Shown: positions 1 through 10,940 of the stretch, piece after piece
Numbering within the stretch: position 1 is the stretch's first letter
Layout of the letters: every line of letters begins with the position of its first letter
Assembly (NCBI GenBank): GCA_026120035.1
Contig: JALRME010000008.1
Location: forward strand, 1,054,001 to 1,118,000
Source: Coleophoma eucalyptorum
Lineage: Eukaryota > Ascomycota > Leotiomycetes > Helotiales > Dermateaceae
Reading direction: 5' to 3'
DNA: 64,000 bases
Made by a program: the position numbers and the translations under genes
The notes under the pieces: model-generated
What the model was told of the DNA's origin: nothing
The model's input: the letters and a program-made list of their open reading frames with translations, nothing else
Database searches by the model: none

Positions 1-1
1 T

Positions 2-1803
2 TTGGACCCGAATGAGAAGCAGGTCTTTGTGAACAATATCCACGCGAAGATTGGGAAGTTTTTGAACCCCTTTATGCTGCCAATAGGGTACGAACTACTA
101 TTTCACGGACTTCCAGTGACGATTGGTGGGAAGGTCGATCGCCAAAACCTTCTCGATCACAGAGTCGATCTCATATTTCCTTCTTCGCATACCGAAAGTA
201 AACCTGAGATCAGCGATTCTCCGAGTATAACCCAGACAGGGACTTCAGGTGAAATCATCAGTATCTTCCGCGATGTCCTATCTCTTGGGGAAGAAAGGGA
301 AATCAAAGGCACGGATAGCTGTTTCAAACTGGGAGGTCAAAGCATCTTGATATTGAGGTTGCAAGTTAAGATAAAGCGTACAAAGAAGGTTACTCTGTCA
401 CTACCGGTACTTTTCAAGAACGCGAGTCCAGATGCAATCTCTGCTCTGATTGACAAGGAATTAACTCCAAGGCTGTTGGCAAATATGGAGAATTAGAAAG
501 TTCGCGCAGAGAACAAAATCGACTGGACAGTGGAGACAACACTACCATCAAATTCGAAATATGTCGTTCCTCCCGGATCTCAACATCTCAGTAGATTGGA
601 ACAGACTTGCTTTATGGTCACTGGAGCAGAGACATTCATCGGCTTGCATATGGTATCGGAACTCTTGCCTGCTCGTTCTGATACAATAATTTACCTCCTA
701 GGCTGCGAGCGACAGATATCACGTCGAGAAATCGAGAACGGCCTTCGGAGATACATGCTTCTGGGTTCATTATGGAGCCCTGAAAAATTGGCTTCACGTC
801 TTTGTACTGTCTCCGGTTCTTTGAGAGAAAGACATCTTGGACTATCTAATCTCGATTTTGCGTCACTTGGCAGAAAGGTCAATGCAATATATCATCCTGG
901 AGGCGAGATTTCATTGCTAAAGACCTACATCTCAAGCCTGTTAATATTGATGCGACACTTGATATTATAGAACTTGCCTCTCTTGGGCAATCGCTCACAG
1001 CGATTCACTACCTATCGACATGGAGTGTTCCTCATCTGCAATCTTGGTCTTCAACAACCTTCAACCCGGCACAGCGCACTCCTTCATCTTACAATACCCC
1101 GAGGATAATAAGCATGAAAGAGGAGAGTGCCGAATCATACACTCCGGATGCGACACTTGAAAGAGGATACTTCAAAGCGCGATGGGCAGCTGAGATTCTG
1201 GTCACGCGTGCAGCAGAGCGTGGTTTTCCTGTAACGATCTATCGCCCATCTGCAGTGACAAAAAGCACAAAGACAAATGTCCCCGAGCCAGCTGATGATA
1301 TGGTAGGATGGATTGTTGCACAAATGATTAAGACTGGATGCGTACCTACAACTTCAACAACAGGGCCTGAATTCGCGATCGATTTCGTACTGGTGAATTA
1401 TCTTACGAGCACCATGTTATCCATCTCCACCCACCCTGCGGCGCCTAACATTGTGCCAACAACACCTTCTATATACCACATTGGCAATGATGCTCCTTTA
1501 CAGCTGACCCAACCCCCAGCTCTGGCCAAATCTCTTCGCAATACAGGTGCAGAAGATTCCGAAGTGTTAGGTGTGGTTCCTGTCGAGATCTTTTTCTAAC
1601 GACTAGGCGAGGTCCTTGGGACGGAGAAACACCTGGCCGATAAGCTTAAGCTAGCTGCTATGCAGCATCATTTTGAGATTGGACTTACAGTGTTTGCCCT
1701 TGAAAGAGCGAACACAAACCGGACCTTGAATGTTATAGGCAAGCCTGGTTTACCTCCACCTTTGGACTTAAAATTCCTACAATGGATGTTTAGAGATTTA
1801 TGA
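2..1803 (+). pseudogene. 3' end of a broken NRPS: adenylation end, carrier domain, thioester reductase
   Basis: The reading frame enters from the left edge, so the 5' part lies outside the window. In order: the end of an adenylation domain with an A10-type motif (GGKVDRQNL, about 127-153), a carrier domain with the phosphopantetheine serine in LGGQS (about 328-345), and a Lys2-type reductase domain starting at FMVTGAETFIG (about 613). In the family such proteins release the peptide or acid as aldehyde or alcohol with NADPH. Three lesions break it: an in-frame TAG at 494-496, a frameshift near 900-960 (the protein continues in another frame with an Asp-Ile-Ile-Glu-Leu stretch), and an in-frame TAA at 1597-1599. 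After the last stop the same frame stays open to TGA at 1801-1803 and still reads like a reductase C-terminus. No intron of normal size removes the two stops cleanly. I read it as a pseudogene, with sequencing error as the alternative. Confidence 0.82.
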
Positions 1804-1900
1804 TATATTAGAGTTATGGGTTAATGGCTTCGTGGATTTTAATGGATGTTTAGAGATGTATGATATATCAGAGTTATGGGTTAATGGCTTAGTGAATTTT
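1781..1900. repeat. Two tandem copies of a 60-bp unit
   Basis: Bases 1781-1840 and 1841-1900 are near-identical and begin AATGGATGTTTAGAGAT. Only a few substitutions separate them. The first copy contains the last codons and stop of the broken NRPS, so the duplication copied its 3' end. Confidence 0.9.
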
Positions 1901-2162
1901 AAGGTAAACTATAGTAGACCTAGAGGCAATAGTCTGTCTTAGGGTACTTGATAGCGCTTAAACAAAATTTCAGTGTGGAGTGGATTGTGGAAGACTACTA
2001 GTACTAGTATACGTTCATCGTCAATTAGAGTCCAATTATAAGTTATCGAACAGAAAAAGATTGGCAGCACAGTTTAAAAAGTGAATATCATTAAAACCCA
2101 TGGCTTACATAATTCCGTCGAGGAGATACCTATCTATGGATAGCCTAATCGATAAGACAAGA

Positions 2163-2270
2163 ATAATACGAATATCTTTTTATAAATATAAGGGTGGTAG
2201 GTATTAGCAATACTAGATAATACGAATATCTTTTTATAAATATAAGGGTGGTAGGTATTAGCAATACTAG
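2163..2270. repeat. Two tandem copies of a 54-bp unit
   Basis: Bases 2163-2216 and 2217-2270 are identical as read, beginning ATAATACGAATATC. Perfect identity in otherwise decayed DNA implies a recent duplication or gene-conversion event. No coding content. Confidence 0.92.
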
Positions 2271-2469
2271 ATAAAGAAATTAGGGAAGAAACAATAGGAT
2301 GATAATAACCAGCATTATTTAATTTTTAGAGCTTACCTTATTTCTAAAGGAAATAAGGTCTATATGTATAAGCAGAACTTAAGTTTGTAAATAAATATAA
2401 AACATATACTATAGCCTAGTCCAAGTTTAGGCTTATTAGTGCAAACATAAGAGCCTAGGGTAAGTCTAA

Positions 2470-2632
2470 GATTAAGTTTATTAGCTAAAATATACTTAAT
2501 TATAGAGCGTAGTTTAAGTTTAAGTTTACGTGAAACGTAGGTACTATAAACAAAGCGTAAAAGTTGACTTAGACTACCTTTAAAGGTGATACGAAGCCTA
2601 TTTTAACTATATAAAATATATAGATTATAGTA
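2470..2632 (+). repeat. Left arm of a dispersed inverted repeat
   Basis: This segment matches the reverse complement of about 5824-5985. Shared blocks include CGTAAAAGT(T/C)GACTTAG, ACCTTTAAAGG, AAGCCTATTTTA and TATATAAAATA. Many mismatches are C/T or G/A transitions, as expected for two RIP-damaged copies. The arms are about 3.2 kb apart and face each other across the inverted-repeat element and the GNAT gene. Confidence 0.7.
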
Positions 2633-3262
2633 AAATACTATATCTAACAAAAGCTATAGTATATACTATTGACTTATTATTCCACATAGAGCTTTTCTCT
2701 CTTATTCAAGTCCTTACAAACCGAGCGTATAAGGTCTGATATAGAAAGATAGTAGTAATACAAGCACTTTTATATATGAGCTATGAATTATAATTAACGT
2801 ATTCGCGACCCAAAACGGGTATTATAATTATTTTTGTACACGAGAAAGCCTATCCTTGAGCTATAAAGAACATGTAGGTGTACATTATAACAAAGAGACA
2901 AGGCGTGGAAAAGCCTTTCTTTCTATATGTAAGACTTTGTGTTGTCTATATATAAAGATGTCATATAATACATGATTTTATAAATGTCCCGTATTACCTA
3001 TAAAGGGAAATTTGTTACTAACTTATAAATAGGTTTTATTTTATTTATAACCGCCTTATATTATCGATATATAAAACTTCCATGTTACCTAAGTCAGGCT
3101 CACGTGACATGTGTATTACAAATAGCCTATAAAAGGAGCTATATAAATAGATAGGTTTAAATTAGATGTAACCACAGTTTAGTATAGCCTTAAGCTAAAT
3201 GTAATTTTAATGCTGATCAGAGTCTGTTCTGACATGAACTAAACTCATTCACGTCTCAAGTA

Positions 3263-4113
3263 GGCTGCGCACTGGGTACCAATGGGCTGGTTTTTCAATC
3301 TGTAAACCACCCACTGGTTTCTACCCATATGGGCTGGTTTTTTGAAAATCTGAAAAACTACCCACTGGTTTTTCGTTTAATATAGGGGTTTCGTCTAGTA
3401 TATAAGGGTCTCAAAAGGGAGAGGGGGGGTATCTCTTAGATTTTGACTACCTATCAATTTCAACTTTAAACTCTAACTCTTAATTTTGACTTTAGATTTC
3501 TTCTCTTAGATTTTGACTCTTAATTAATTGAGATTTTGAATTCTAACTCTTAATTCTACTTAACTCTCGATTCTAACTATCGATTCTAGCTCCTAATGCT
3601 CTTGATTTTGAATTTAATTTTAAACGGCCCCTCTTAGTTGCTTCCGACTTACTCACTTATATAAGGTTCCTTAGTCTCTAGTATCTATGAATTTGCCTAT
3701 TTAGCGTGTTTTAAGATTATTATTCTAGGCCTAAAAAAGAGAAACCAAGTAAATTAAAAATCTAAAGATAAGTAGTATTTAAAGTCAAAATCCAAAGTTA
3801 AAATTCAAAGTCGAAATTCAAAATCGAAATCTAAAGTCGATATCCAAAGTCAATTTCCAAAGTTAAGAAATCAAGAGTTAGATTCTAGTCGAAATAGAAA
3901 GTTAGATTCTAGGGTTAAAATCAAGTAAGGAAACCGCTTCTCTCTTTTTAGGGACCTCTCTCCCTCTCTAGTATAAAATTACATAATGGTTATATGGGCT
4001 GGTTTTTTTGTCCCAATGATTAGCTAGTGGTCTGGTTTCTTGGTTGGAAATTTTGAAAACCACCCACTGGTCTGGTCTGATTTTATGGGTGGTCTGGTTT
4101 TTCTGGCGCAGCC
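3263..4113. mobile_element. TA-flanked inverted-repeat element, MITE-like, 851 bp
   Basis: The left end is GGCTGCGCACTGGGTACC and the right end is the inverse GCGCAGCC. TA stands directly outside both ends (3261-3262 and 4114-4115), as for TA-inserting elements. Inside each end are subterminal boxes such as ACCCACTGGTTT and GGGCTGGTTTTT. The left half (about 3430-3620) is rich in GATTTTGACTCTAACTC-type words and the right half (about 3770-3930) in their inverse, AAAGTCAAAATCCAAAG, so the whole element could fold on itself. No transposase is encoded, so movement would need one supplied elsewhere. The superfamily cannot be assigned from this sequence alone. Partial relatives lie near 5990-6162 and 32447-33005. 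Confidence 0.75.
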
Positions 4114-4310
4114 TAATTCTCAAGTCGACTCAAGCTGACTCAAATATTAAACTGACTTAATACTATGGGTCTGGTATTTGGAATTTCCCATGTTGGCAAC
4201 ACCAAGTTGACTGGGTCTGTCTCAAGTGTGTTTTTATTTCAATCCAACTCGATTCAAGTCATATATATAATAGCAGTAAGTACTAGTAGACCTAAGGTAG
4301 GTTACATAGA

Positions 4311-4344
4311 TAAGTAAGTAAGTACTTAGGTACTTACTTACTTA
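4311..4344. repeat. Perfect TAAG hairpin, 15-bp arms
   Basis: Left arm 4311-4325 and right arm 4330-4344 are exact reverse complements built from TAAG/CTTA units, with a 4-base loop (TTAG). Similar (TTAC)n strings occur near 6258 and 7273, so TAAG microsatellite is common in these deserts. No function is evident. Confidence 0.9.
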
Positions 4345-4950
4345 CCTTTTTCTTTTGGACTGCCCTCATTCATACTGCCTTGTATGTCCTACCGTTTGTA
4401 ATGCTTACCACTGCAATTGTGCTTTTTTTAAGGTTTCCGTTCTTTCCTTTATCACATAATCTCTTATAAGGTGGGTTAGGTATTTAAGTAATGGCAGCAC
4501 TACTTTACATACCTAGGTATTCTTCTAGCTTACATCAAGTACGTACAGTACTATTATAATCCCTGATTTGTACACCTATTTCTGCCTTATGTACTTAATG
4601 ATTCAGGGTTCCATGTAATTAACAAATCCTAGAGCCTAGAACCAAGGCAAGTATGTATCATAATTAATTGTACCTATGTGTCTGTTACGTACAGCACCAA
4701 GGACTAATGCACCAGGGTCGAGCGGTCGGATGGTTAGCAAGCCGACGGTGAGCGAGAACGTACTAGCGCAGCTAATTTTGCACATGATATCTAGAGCCAT
4801 ATAAAAGATTCGCCTTGAACCCCATCCTTGTATCCATAAAGAAAAGTAACAAGATTCACTCGGCATTGCGTACATAGGTACTTGCCTACTGCCTTACTGT
4901 ACTTATATACATATATGTACATTGTAACATATATTAAGTACTTAGCTACT

Positions 4951-5678
4951 ATGTCTATAACAATCCGAACCGCCCTTGAAGAGCACTTCCTAGCTGTTTA
5001 CGAAATGGATTTAGAAACCAATGCTACTCATCCATTTTACGTCATCCCATGGAAAACTGCAGATCCTGGGGCTTGTAAATCTATGATCTTGGGCCGTTAC
5101 AAACATTTCTACAACAGCCGCAATCCCGAATACACTTTCCTTATTGCGATGGATAGAGATGAAATTATTGGTTATTTACTATATCAAAAACCCCCTACGG
5201 AAGAAGAGGTAGAGGAATGGAATCCTGATCTCCCGGATGGAACAAATATTAGGTTTTTCGAAAAGGTTATGGGAGAGGTAAAAGCAGCGAAGAAACTACA
5301 CAATCTAAAAAATTACTGGGGTACGTGTTTTTCTTGTATTAGGCGATTTATGTTTTAAGAGAGTATCATTTTGAGAATTATTGTATACAAGTACGTACGT
5401 ACCTTACTGATGGTATACATTGACTACTTATAGAACTGGAAGGTTTTGCGGTCCACCCAAACTGGCAGCGCAAAGGGGTTGGATCGATGTTGATCAGAAA
5501 ATTTCTCGAGTCTGTTGATGCCGATCATGCAAAGTGTTACGTGCATGCATCAAAGACTGGGAAGCTCTTGTATGAGAAATTTGGCTTCAAGATGATGAGT
5601 GCGATAACGGTGGATCTGAAAGAGTTCGGAGACTATGAACCGTACATAACTTATGATATGCAAAGGGAGGCCGTATGA
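4951..5678 (+). CDS. GNAT-family N-acetyltransferase
   Basis: Two exons, 4951-5320 and 5434-5678, joined across a 113-bp intron (GTACGT...TATAG) that splits a Glu codon; the product is 204 aa. Without splicing the first frame stops at 5358. The acetyl-CoA binding motif A is clear: VHPNWQRKGVG (about residues 130-140), the Q/R-x-x-G-x-G signature that holds the pyrophosphate of acetyl-CoA. It is followed by a helix and by YEKFGFK, the usual motif B region. The family transfers acetyl to amines or protein N-termini; the substrate here cannot be told. ATG 4951 starts the first conserved strand; an in-frame start at 4882 would only add a poor hydrophobic leader. It is an intact gene between AT-rich repeats and between the arms of an inverted repeat. 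Confidence 0.88.
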
Positions 5679-5823
5679 AAGAAGAGTACACAAAAGAGTG
5701 TACGAATTCTGAACAAATGAAGAATTATTATAACCCGTCTACTAGTACTTAAGTATCTAGGATCCGAATTCTGTTTCTGGACTACTATAACTGTTAGAGA
5801 ATATAGTATAGTAAGGCACTATA

Positions 5824-5985
5824 ATCTGTTTATTTTATATAGGTAAAATAGGCTTAGAATATCCTTTAAAGGTAACCTAAGTCGACTTTTACGATTTATT
5901 TATAGTAAGTTTACGTAAACCTAAACTTAGACCATACTTTACAGTTATGTTTAAACTAGTAAACTTAAGCATAGACTTGAGCTAT
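5824..5985 (-). repeat. Right arm of the dispersed inverted repeat
   Basis: Its reverse complement aligns with 2470-2632 over about 160 bases, with mismatches dominated by transitions. It lies just downstream of the GNAT gene and directly beside the right-end fragment of the inverted-repeat element. Confidence 0.7.
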
Positions 5986-5989
5986 ATAT

Positions 5990-6162
5990 TTAAAAAACCA
6001 GTCGGTTCTATCTGAACCACTAGTAATCTAAGGTCAAACCCCACTGGTTTTTCTTCCTAATGGTTAACCAGTGGTCTGGTTTCTTGGAAATTTTGAATAA
6101 CCACCGACTGGTCTGGTCTGGTTTTATGGGTGGTCTGGTTTTTCTGGTTTTGGTGCGCAGCC
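5990..6162. mobile_element. Right-end fragment of the TA-flanked inverted-repeat element
   Basis: The segment matches the right end of the 3263-4113 element: AACCAGTGGTCTGGTTTCTTGG, then ATGGGTGGTCTGGTTTTTCTGG, ending in GTGCGCAGCC with TA outside at 6163-6164. The left part is missing. The end carries a few extra bases (TTTTGGTG) compared with the full copy. Confidence 0.7.
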
Positions 6163-6664
6163 TACCGATTATGCTACCCTTACCTACGATGCTAGGCAAT
6201 ACTCTATCCTGAATATCCCGAGAGTTGATTGCCTACAGACATTCAAAGGTGCTTACTCTTTACTTACTTACTTACTTAACTCTGACGAATGGTCCAAAGA
6301 TGAATGTAACGTGGTAAGCAGTAACATGGTAAGCAGTACAAGGTTGGCCTAAGCTATACTTATGTACATACCTAAAGTACTACTGTATTTAGGGGTTGGC
6401 GGAGTTCTATACAGCGCCATAGTAAACTTGTGCGGCTTATAGGTGGGGGTCCTTGCTAGGTAACCAAGTTCTTACACCGCCGATTTCGGGATCTGGGATA
6501 CCGAAGCGGACCGAAAGTTGGCCCGTCGCACTACTACTATAAAAGCAATGAAAATAACGAGTGAAGGATGACTATTAAGCAGACGTAGATACAAAGCTCC
6601 AACCCTTAATCTGTTCTTTTTTCACTACTAGGCTAAACATTGTAAAAGATTACATCTAATCAGA

Positions 6665-7060
6665 ATGGCTTCCCTAGAGCCCAAAGACTTGTCTACTCCC
6701 CTTAATTTCTGCGCCCTCTCTGTAGCAGCCAGCTATACGGGCCTCGGTCTCTTCCATATGGTGTCACCTATTCGTGCGTCTGGCTTTCTGGGAGTGCGCT
6801 CTACCCCGGCATCTAGCTCAAGCATCAAAACCCTGAACGTGCTCCTTGGGGCCCGAGACTTTAGCATGGGAGTGGCTCTTCTCGCATTGGCGTACCAAAA
6901 ATCCTGGAATGCAATGGGGACGTTGATTACGTGCGGCAACTTCTTGTCCTTTGCTGATGTCGTGTCGGTTTGGATGGCGGAAGGGTTCGCCTCCGCGGCG
7001 CCGGTAGCGGTGATCGTTAGCTTTTGGATGACGGTTGGAATAAAGCTTCTATATCTTTGA
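6665..7060 (+). CDS. Small integral membrane protein, DUF4267-like
   Basis: A single exon of 131 aa with about four hydrophobic helices (about residues 15-35, 55-77, 82-105 and 108-130). The motif LLGARDFSMG (about 60-69) and the overall size match the fungal DUF4267 family of small membrane proteins, whose function is unknown. The ATG at 6665 is the first in frame and directly precedes a short polar leader. It is flanked by AT-rich DNA with no obvious partner genes. G+C is clearly higher than in its surroundings, which supports it being a real gene. Confidence 0.75.
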   Translation: MASLEPKDLSTPLNFCALSVAASYTGLGLFHMVSPIRASGFLGVRSTPASSSSIKTLNVLLGARDFSMGVALLALAYQKSWNAMGTLITCGNFLSFADVVSVWMAEGFASAAPVAVIVSFWMTVGIKLLYL

Positions 7061-8722
7061 TAGCTTTACTGTGTACTTACGAGCTAAGAGGGAATTTCAA
7101 GAAGATAAAGGCGATAGAACTACACAAGCCGAGGACTCAAAACGGCGACAACGACGTTATAGCTTATGTAATCAAACTGTGCATAATGCTCGTACATGTA
7201 AAGAACCCTAGAAACCTATTACTACAAGTTAAATGGTATTGTTTTATAGCGTTGTTGTATATAAGAATAGAAGGTAAGTAAGTAACTATAGTAGTATTAG
7301 CGTCCCAAGTATACTGTAATCTTTTTAATTAAAAGGATTACAGTGGTGTTGGTTTACTTTAGTAACATAAGAATCAACTGGTATGTCAATCAGGCAAAAA
7401 ATTGGTTCATAAGTACCTACGTATAGTACCTAATAGATGTGTAAGGTATCGAAAAGTACTAGTATGTGAGGCAAAGAAGTATAAATAGGTACCTCCCTCG
7501 CTAATGATACTGCTGTAACAATGTAACTTTCAAGTTGTTAAACTGTTAATAAGAAGTCTGCATTGTAACTTAACCTGAGTTCATTTGATAAGCCTTAGCT
7601 CAGATTATCTTAAGCTTAAATTAAGTACAAGTAGGTATAAACACGTAACTGTCGAAACCTTATATCGAACAGAGCTAGGACTAAGCCACTCATCAAGGGC
7701 CTCCATACCTGGTACTATAGGTGCATAATTGTTAGAAAGGTACTATACTATATACATGGAACTAAATTGAGCAATTTAAATTCATGCCGTAGCTGGTGAC
7801 CTATTAGACTTATGTGCGCTAGGTTCTAGCTTAGCATTTTTCGCTTGACCAAGATGGCAACTCAGTCTGAGTGCCAACCCTCTAAAACCTCCATCCTATC
7901 TACTATTGCGGGCATTGCAGGACTACATATTGGATATCCTACAATCCTTCTGTTGAATGCTGAGGCTGAAGAACGAATCCATCATGTGCATTGATCATCC
8001 GGACAGTCATGAACGGGCTGTTTTCTCCAAAGGTATCTTTATTCGAGCTATACAAGTCCAGCTCTGTGTAGCCCCGCCATAGCACGCGGGGAAAGCGCGG
8101 CCGTGAGCAATCATTTAAAATTATAGATGAGCCTTCATCTCAGCTGGGACTACTACGTCTAGATGCGCTACGTCTGCTCACGGCTGGCTTGCTTAGGTCT
8201 CCAACCCTAAAGCCCTACGATTCGGTAGACGTAAATATAACTATAAAAGCCGATCTCTTTAAGCACTATCCTATGACTACAAAGGTAGACTTCGGACTGA
8301 TATACTTATACTCGATAAGCTACTTCGCATGAAGTGACCACGACTGCCATTTTCTGCCAGCAAGGCGTATGTCTTTCTCGTTCGTAGGAGACTCTCTTCC
8401 TTCGACCGAAGCTTTTGGAGGGGTTTCAGCTGAGGGTGCATGCTCTGGGGAGTTAACTCGTTGATTTATTTTGGCCTGGTCGCTAGGAGTATTGTGTGCA
8501 TCCGGGAGATGCCCAAGTTTCTTGTGCGGACCCGGAAGGTTGTCTCTAGCCGCTATAGTGGTAGCTCTGGTTGGTCGTCGTATCACCGGCATCTTGTCTC
8601 GTAGCTAGCAGTATTTAGCGTAAGCGTATGCGAAGGATTAGAGTCTGGTCAACGATGAAGTGCTTGGAAGTTGACTGACCTGGGATTGAAGAAGGTGTCA
8701 ACGATAAAAGTCAATAAACCGT
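7061..8722. other. Intergenic region without a convincing gene
   Basis: About 1.65 kb. It starts AT-rich and becomes GC-balanced after 7800. A 46-codon ORF (7854-7994, +) and a 90-codon proline/lysine-rich ORF (8320-8592, -) are open, but neither shows a recognisable motif, signal peptide or splice-supported extension. The segment near 8060-8110 has a small GC hairpin (CCCCG...CGGGG). Confidence 0.5.
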
Positions 8723-10065
8723 CTATTTAACCACGATGCGCGTAAGAACCTGCTGGACAGGCCATTTTGTCCATCTCTCCCATTTCCCTTTCTCCGCTTT
8801 CTCTAAAACACATACAACCGTTTCTAGCAAATTCTCCGCTTTCCCTTTCATCCACCACAGGTGCTCTAATTTCTTCAAGCATACACAATAGTATAATACT
8901 AATAACAACGCCTCGGGCTGTTTGGCTTTGACCATTATCAGGAAATCTTCTGAGAGCCAGGTGAACCAAGCCATAACCACGGAAATCTTGCTAATAGTAC
9001 AATTGAACTTTGGATTAATCATAGAGTATACTATACGGACCCTACTCAAAATATAATCCAGGGATTCCCTTTGGTTTTGAGATAGTGTGGAGAAGGTGCT
9101 CTGCCACGAATTGGCCACATTATCGAGTGCTTCTTTTTCGATAGGCTCTAGCGGATAGTCGCAATTCGCGTCATGGTTATCCCAAGGCTTAAAGAGTGGT
9201 GTTAGACACCCAGTCTGTAGAAGAGGCAATATAGAATGCAGTATCGTACTAGCCCCAAAATGTAGCTTGACCCATTGTACTGTATACAACATAGGCTTCT
9301 CATTTCCGGGAGGCTCATCTGATGCGAAGAATAATGCTGATGGATGCGAAATATCTTGGGCTACCCAAGCGCGTCGGAACATAATTGTGCTGAAGATATA
9401 AGAAGCGTCACAATTGTCTTGGCCTAGGTTTGATATCTCGGGGTGGAAAAGAGAGAGGGCGGCTGCAAGATGTGAGTCTGATGCTTCGGTATACGCCTTT
9501 GATTTTAATAGGTTGCCTTGATCAGTTGCCGAGAGCTGAAGAGCAGAGAAGGATAAAATCGTGTGTAATAGGAAAGGGTGCCTAAATGCGAGTTTCATAA
9601 CATCTGTCTGGAAGACTTTGACGGCGGCTGGGAAGTCTATAAAGGTGAAGACAGCTGTGGCAGTGAAGAAGTGGAGGATTTCAAGGTCAAGCGTGGTGAA
9701 ATTAGATATGGGTTGTGATAAAGGCCGAGAGGGTGCATTGTCCGGAATATTTCGAATCAGAAGCGTGGGCGATGGAGTATGTGATGAGCATCCGGTGCTT
9801 TGCTGGTTCCAGGATAGAAGCGGCGGAGTGGGGAGTCTTCTTAGGTTGGGATGGATTGAAAGGAATGAGCATATCCTTCTAGACTTGTGGCATCTATTAC
9901 ACACTGGTTTTTGCTCGTCACACTGGCCACTGATCAGTAAGGCGACCAATTATACATATCAAGGCATAGGTAACCTACCTTTACTCGCTGCTGCTTACAC
10001 TGTACACATCCCGCTCTAGTCTTTTGGTGCGGCCTCCTCGGCTTTCTCCTTTCAGAGGTTGGCAT
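8723..10065 (-). CDS. Zn2Cys6 transcription factor, UPC2-like
   Basis: Two exons on the minus strand, 10065-9979 and 9922-8723, with a 56-bp intron between (9923-9978); the product is 428 aa. The intron falls inside the zinc cluster, and splicing at the second AG restores a perfect C-x2-C-x6-C-x6-C-x2-C-x6-C (Cys 20, 23, 30, 37, 40, 47) after a basic start. An in-frame TAG lies just upstream of ATG 10065, fixing the start. The middle region (about residues 100-200) contains a patch with HPFLLHTILSFSALQL, typical of the fungal-specific regulatory domain of sterol-uptake-like (UPC2/ECM22) C6 factors. It should act as a nuclear DNA-binding regulator. Targets are unknown; the divergently placed epoxide hydrolase about 880 bp away is a possible one. 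Confidence 0.85.
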
Positions 10066-10207
10066 TTTTGGCTTCTAGAATGTCACCAAGATCTCCCAAT
10101 GCACCGATATTGATGTTCAATAAGAAATTGCGCTGCATTGAACTTGGGAGCCAGCGTTGAGATTCATAATCTGTAACACGAGAAAGCGGAAACTACCAGT
10201 TTAATAG

Positions 10208-10361
10208 TTCGGTTAATTGGCAAATAAAATCCCCTGTAGTACGATATTATGGCCAACTGGCTCGTGCTTCCGTCCCGTACTACGGGCTGTCTTATTTGTC
10301 CAACTATTTTTTCGGTTAATAAGCGAATAAAATCAACTGTAGTACGATACTATAGCCAACT
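10208..10361. repeat. Pair of 51-bp direct repeats
   Basis: Bases 10208-10258 and 10311-10361 align without gaps (TTCGGTTAAT...GTAGTACGAT...CCAACT) with about nine mismatches. They lie in the promoter space between the Zn2Cys6 factor and the epoxide hydrolase, 52 bp apart. Confidence 0.8.
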
Positions 10362-10940
10362 ACTAGGGCGCTCTATATGAACCCCGTGATCCAAAGAAAT
10401 GCTTACAGCTAAAGCAGGTTTAGTCGAAATTTAATAATAGCATAAATCTAGGATTTTACAAATTGGACGATATTCCTATAATATTGGCAAACAGACCGGA
10501 CCTAACTAGGTATTCATAGTAGTATTCTGCTAAGGACCGTACTATGAGCTCTTTGATTCGCCAATCAGCCGATGGGTCAGTCCACACCAGACGGAAGTAC
10601 TTCCGTACGATAAGCTAGTCGTTTATGTCCTATATCAGTCTTTTGAACTTCTTACACCATCAGGATCTAGCAGGATTTCTCTTGAAATTGAACCTGGGTG
10701 TTAATTAAGCTTATTATTTTAAAATTAAAGAAATCTGCTCGTATTCGCACTAGAACCAAGAGCGAGCGAGAAAATGTAAAATACGGAGGACAACATGTGT
10801 ATATAATAAAGGAAAGGTAACTACAACTCTACAGACATAGTATCTTCATCACTGTTGGAGTCACCACATCTCAGTAGTATACCACCTTCATTCTCCTACT
10901 CTCACTCACACTTGGACCAAACCTCCTGATTCAGACTCCA

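Larger units (their letters stand above)
1804..4950. other. AT-rich, gene-free stretch with decayed repeats
   Basis: About 3.1 kb with strongly AT-rich composition, many TATA/TTAA runs and no credible open reading frame. It holds two tandem duplications, one arm of an inverted repeat pair, a TA-flanked inverted-repeat element and a perfect TAAG hairpin, all listed separately. The composition fits repeat-induced point mutation of old transposons, but a dinucleotide (TpA/ApT) index was not computed. Confidence 0.7.

Noticed and set aside
7854..7994. 46-codon ORF with a hydrophobic middle
   Set aside because: Too short and no homology signal; could be chance.
8320..8592. 90-codon minus-strand ORF rich in Pro and Lys
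   Set aside because: No domain, no start or splice support, and composition unlike neighbouring genes; left unannotated as a gene.
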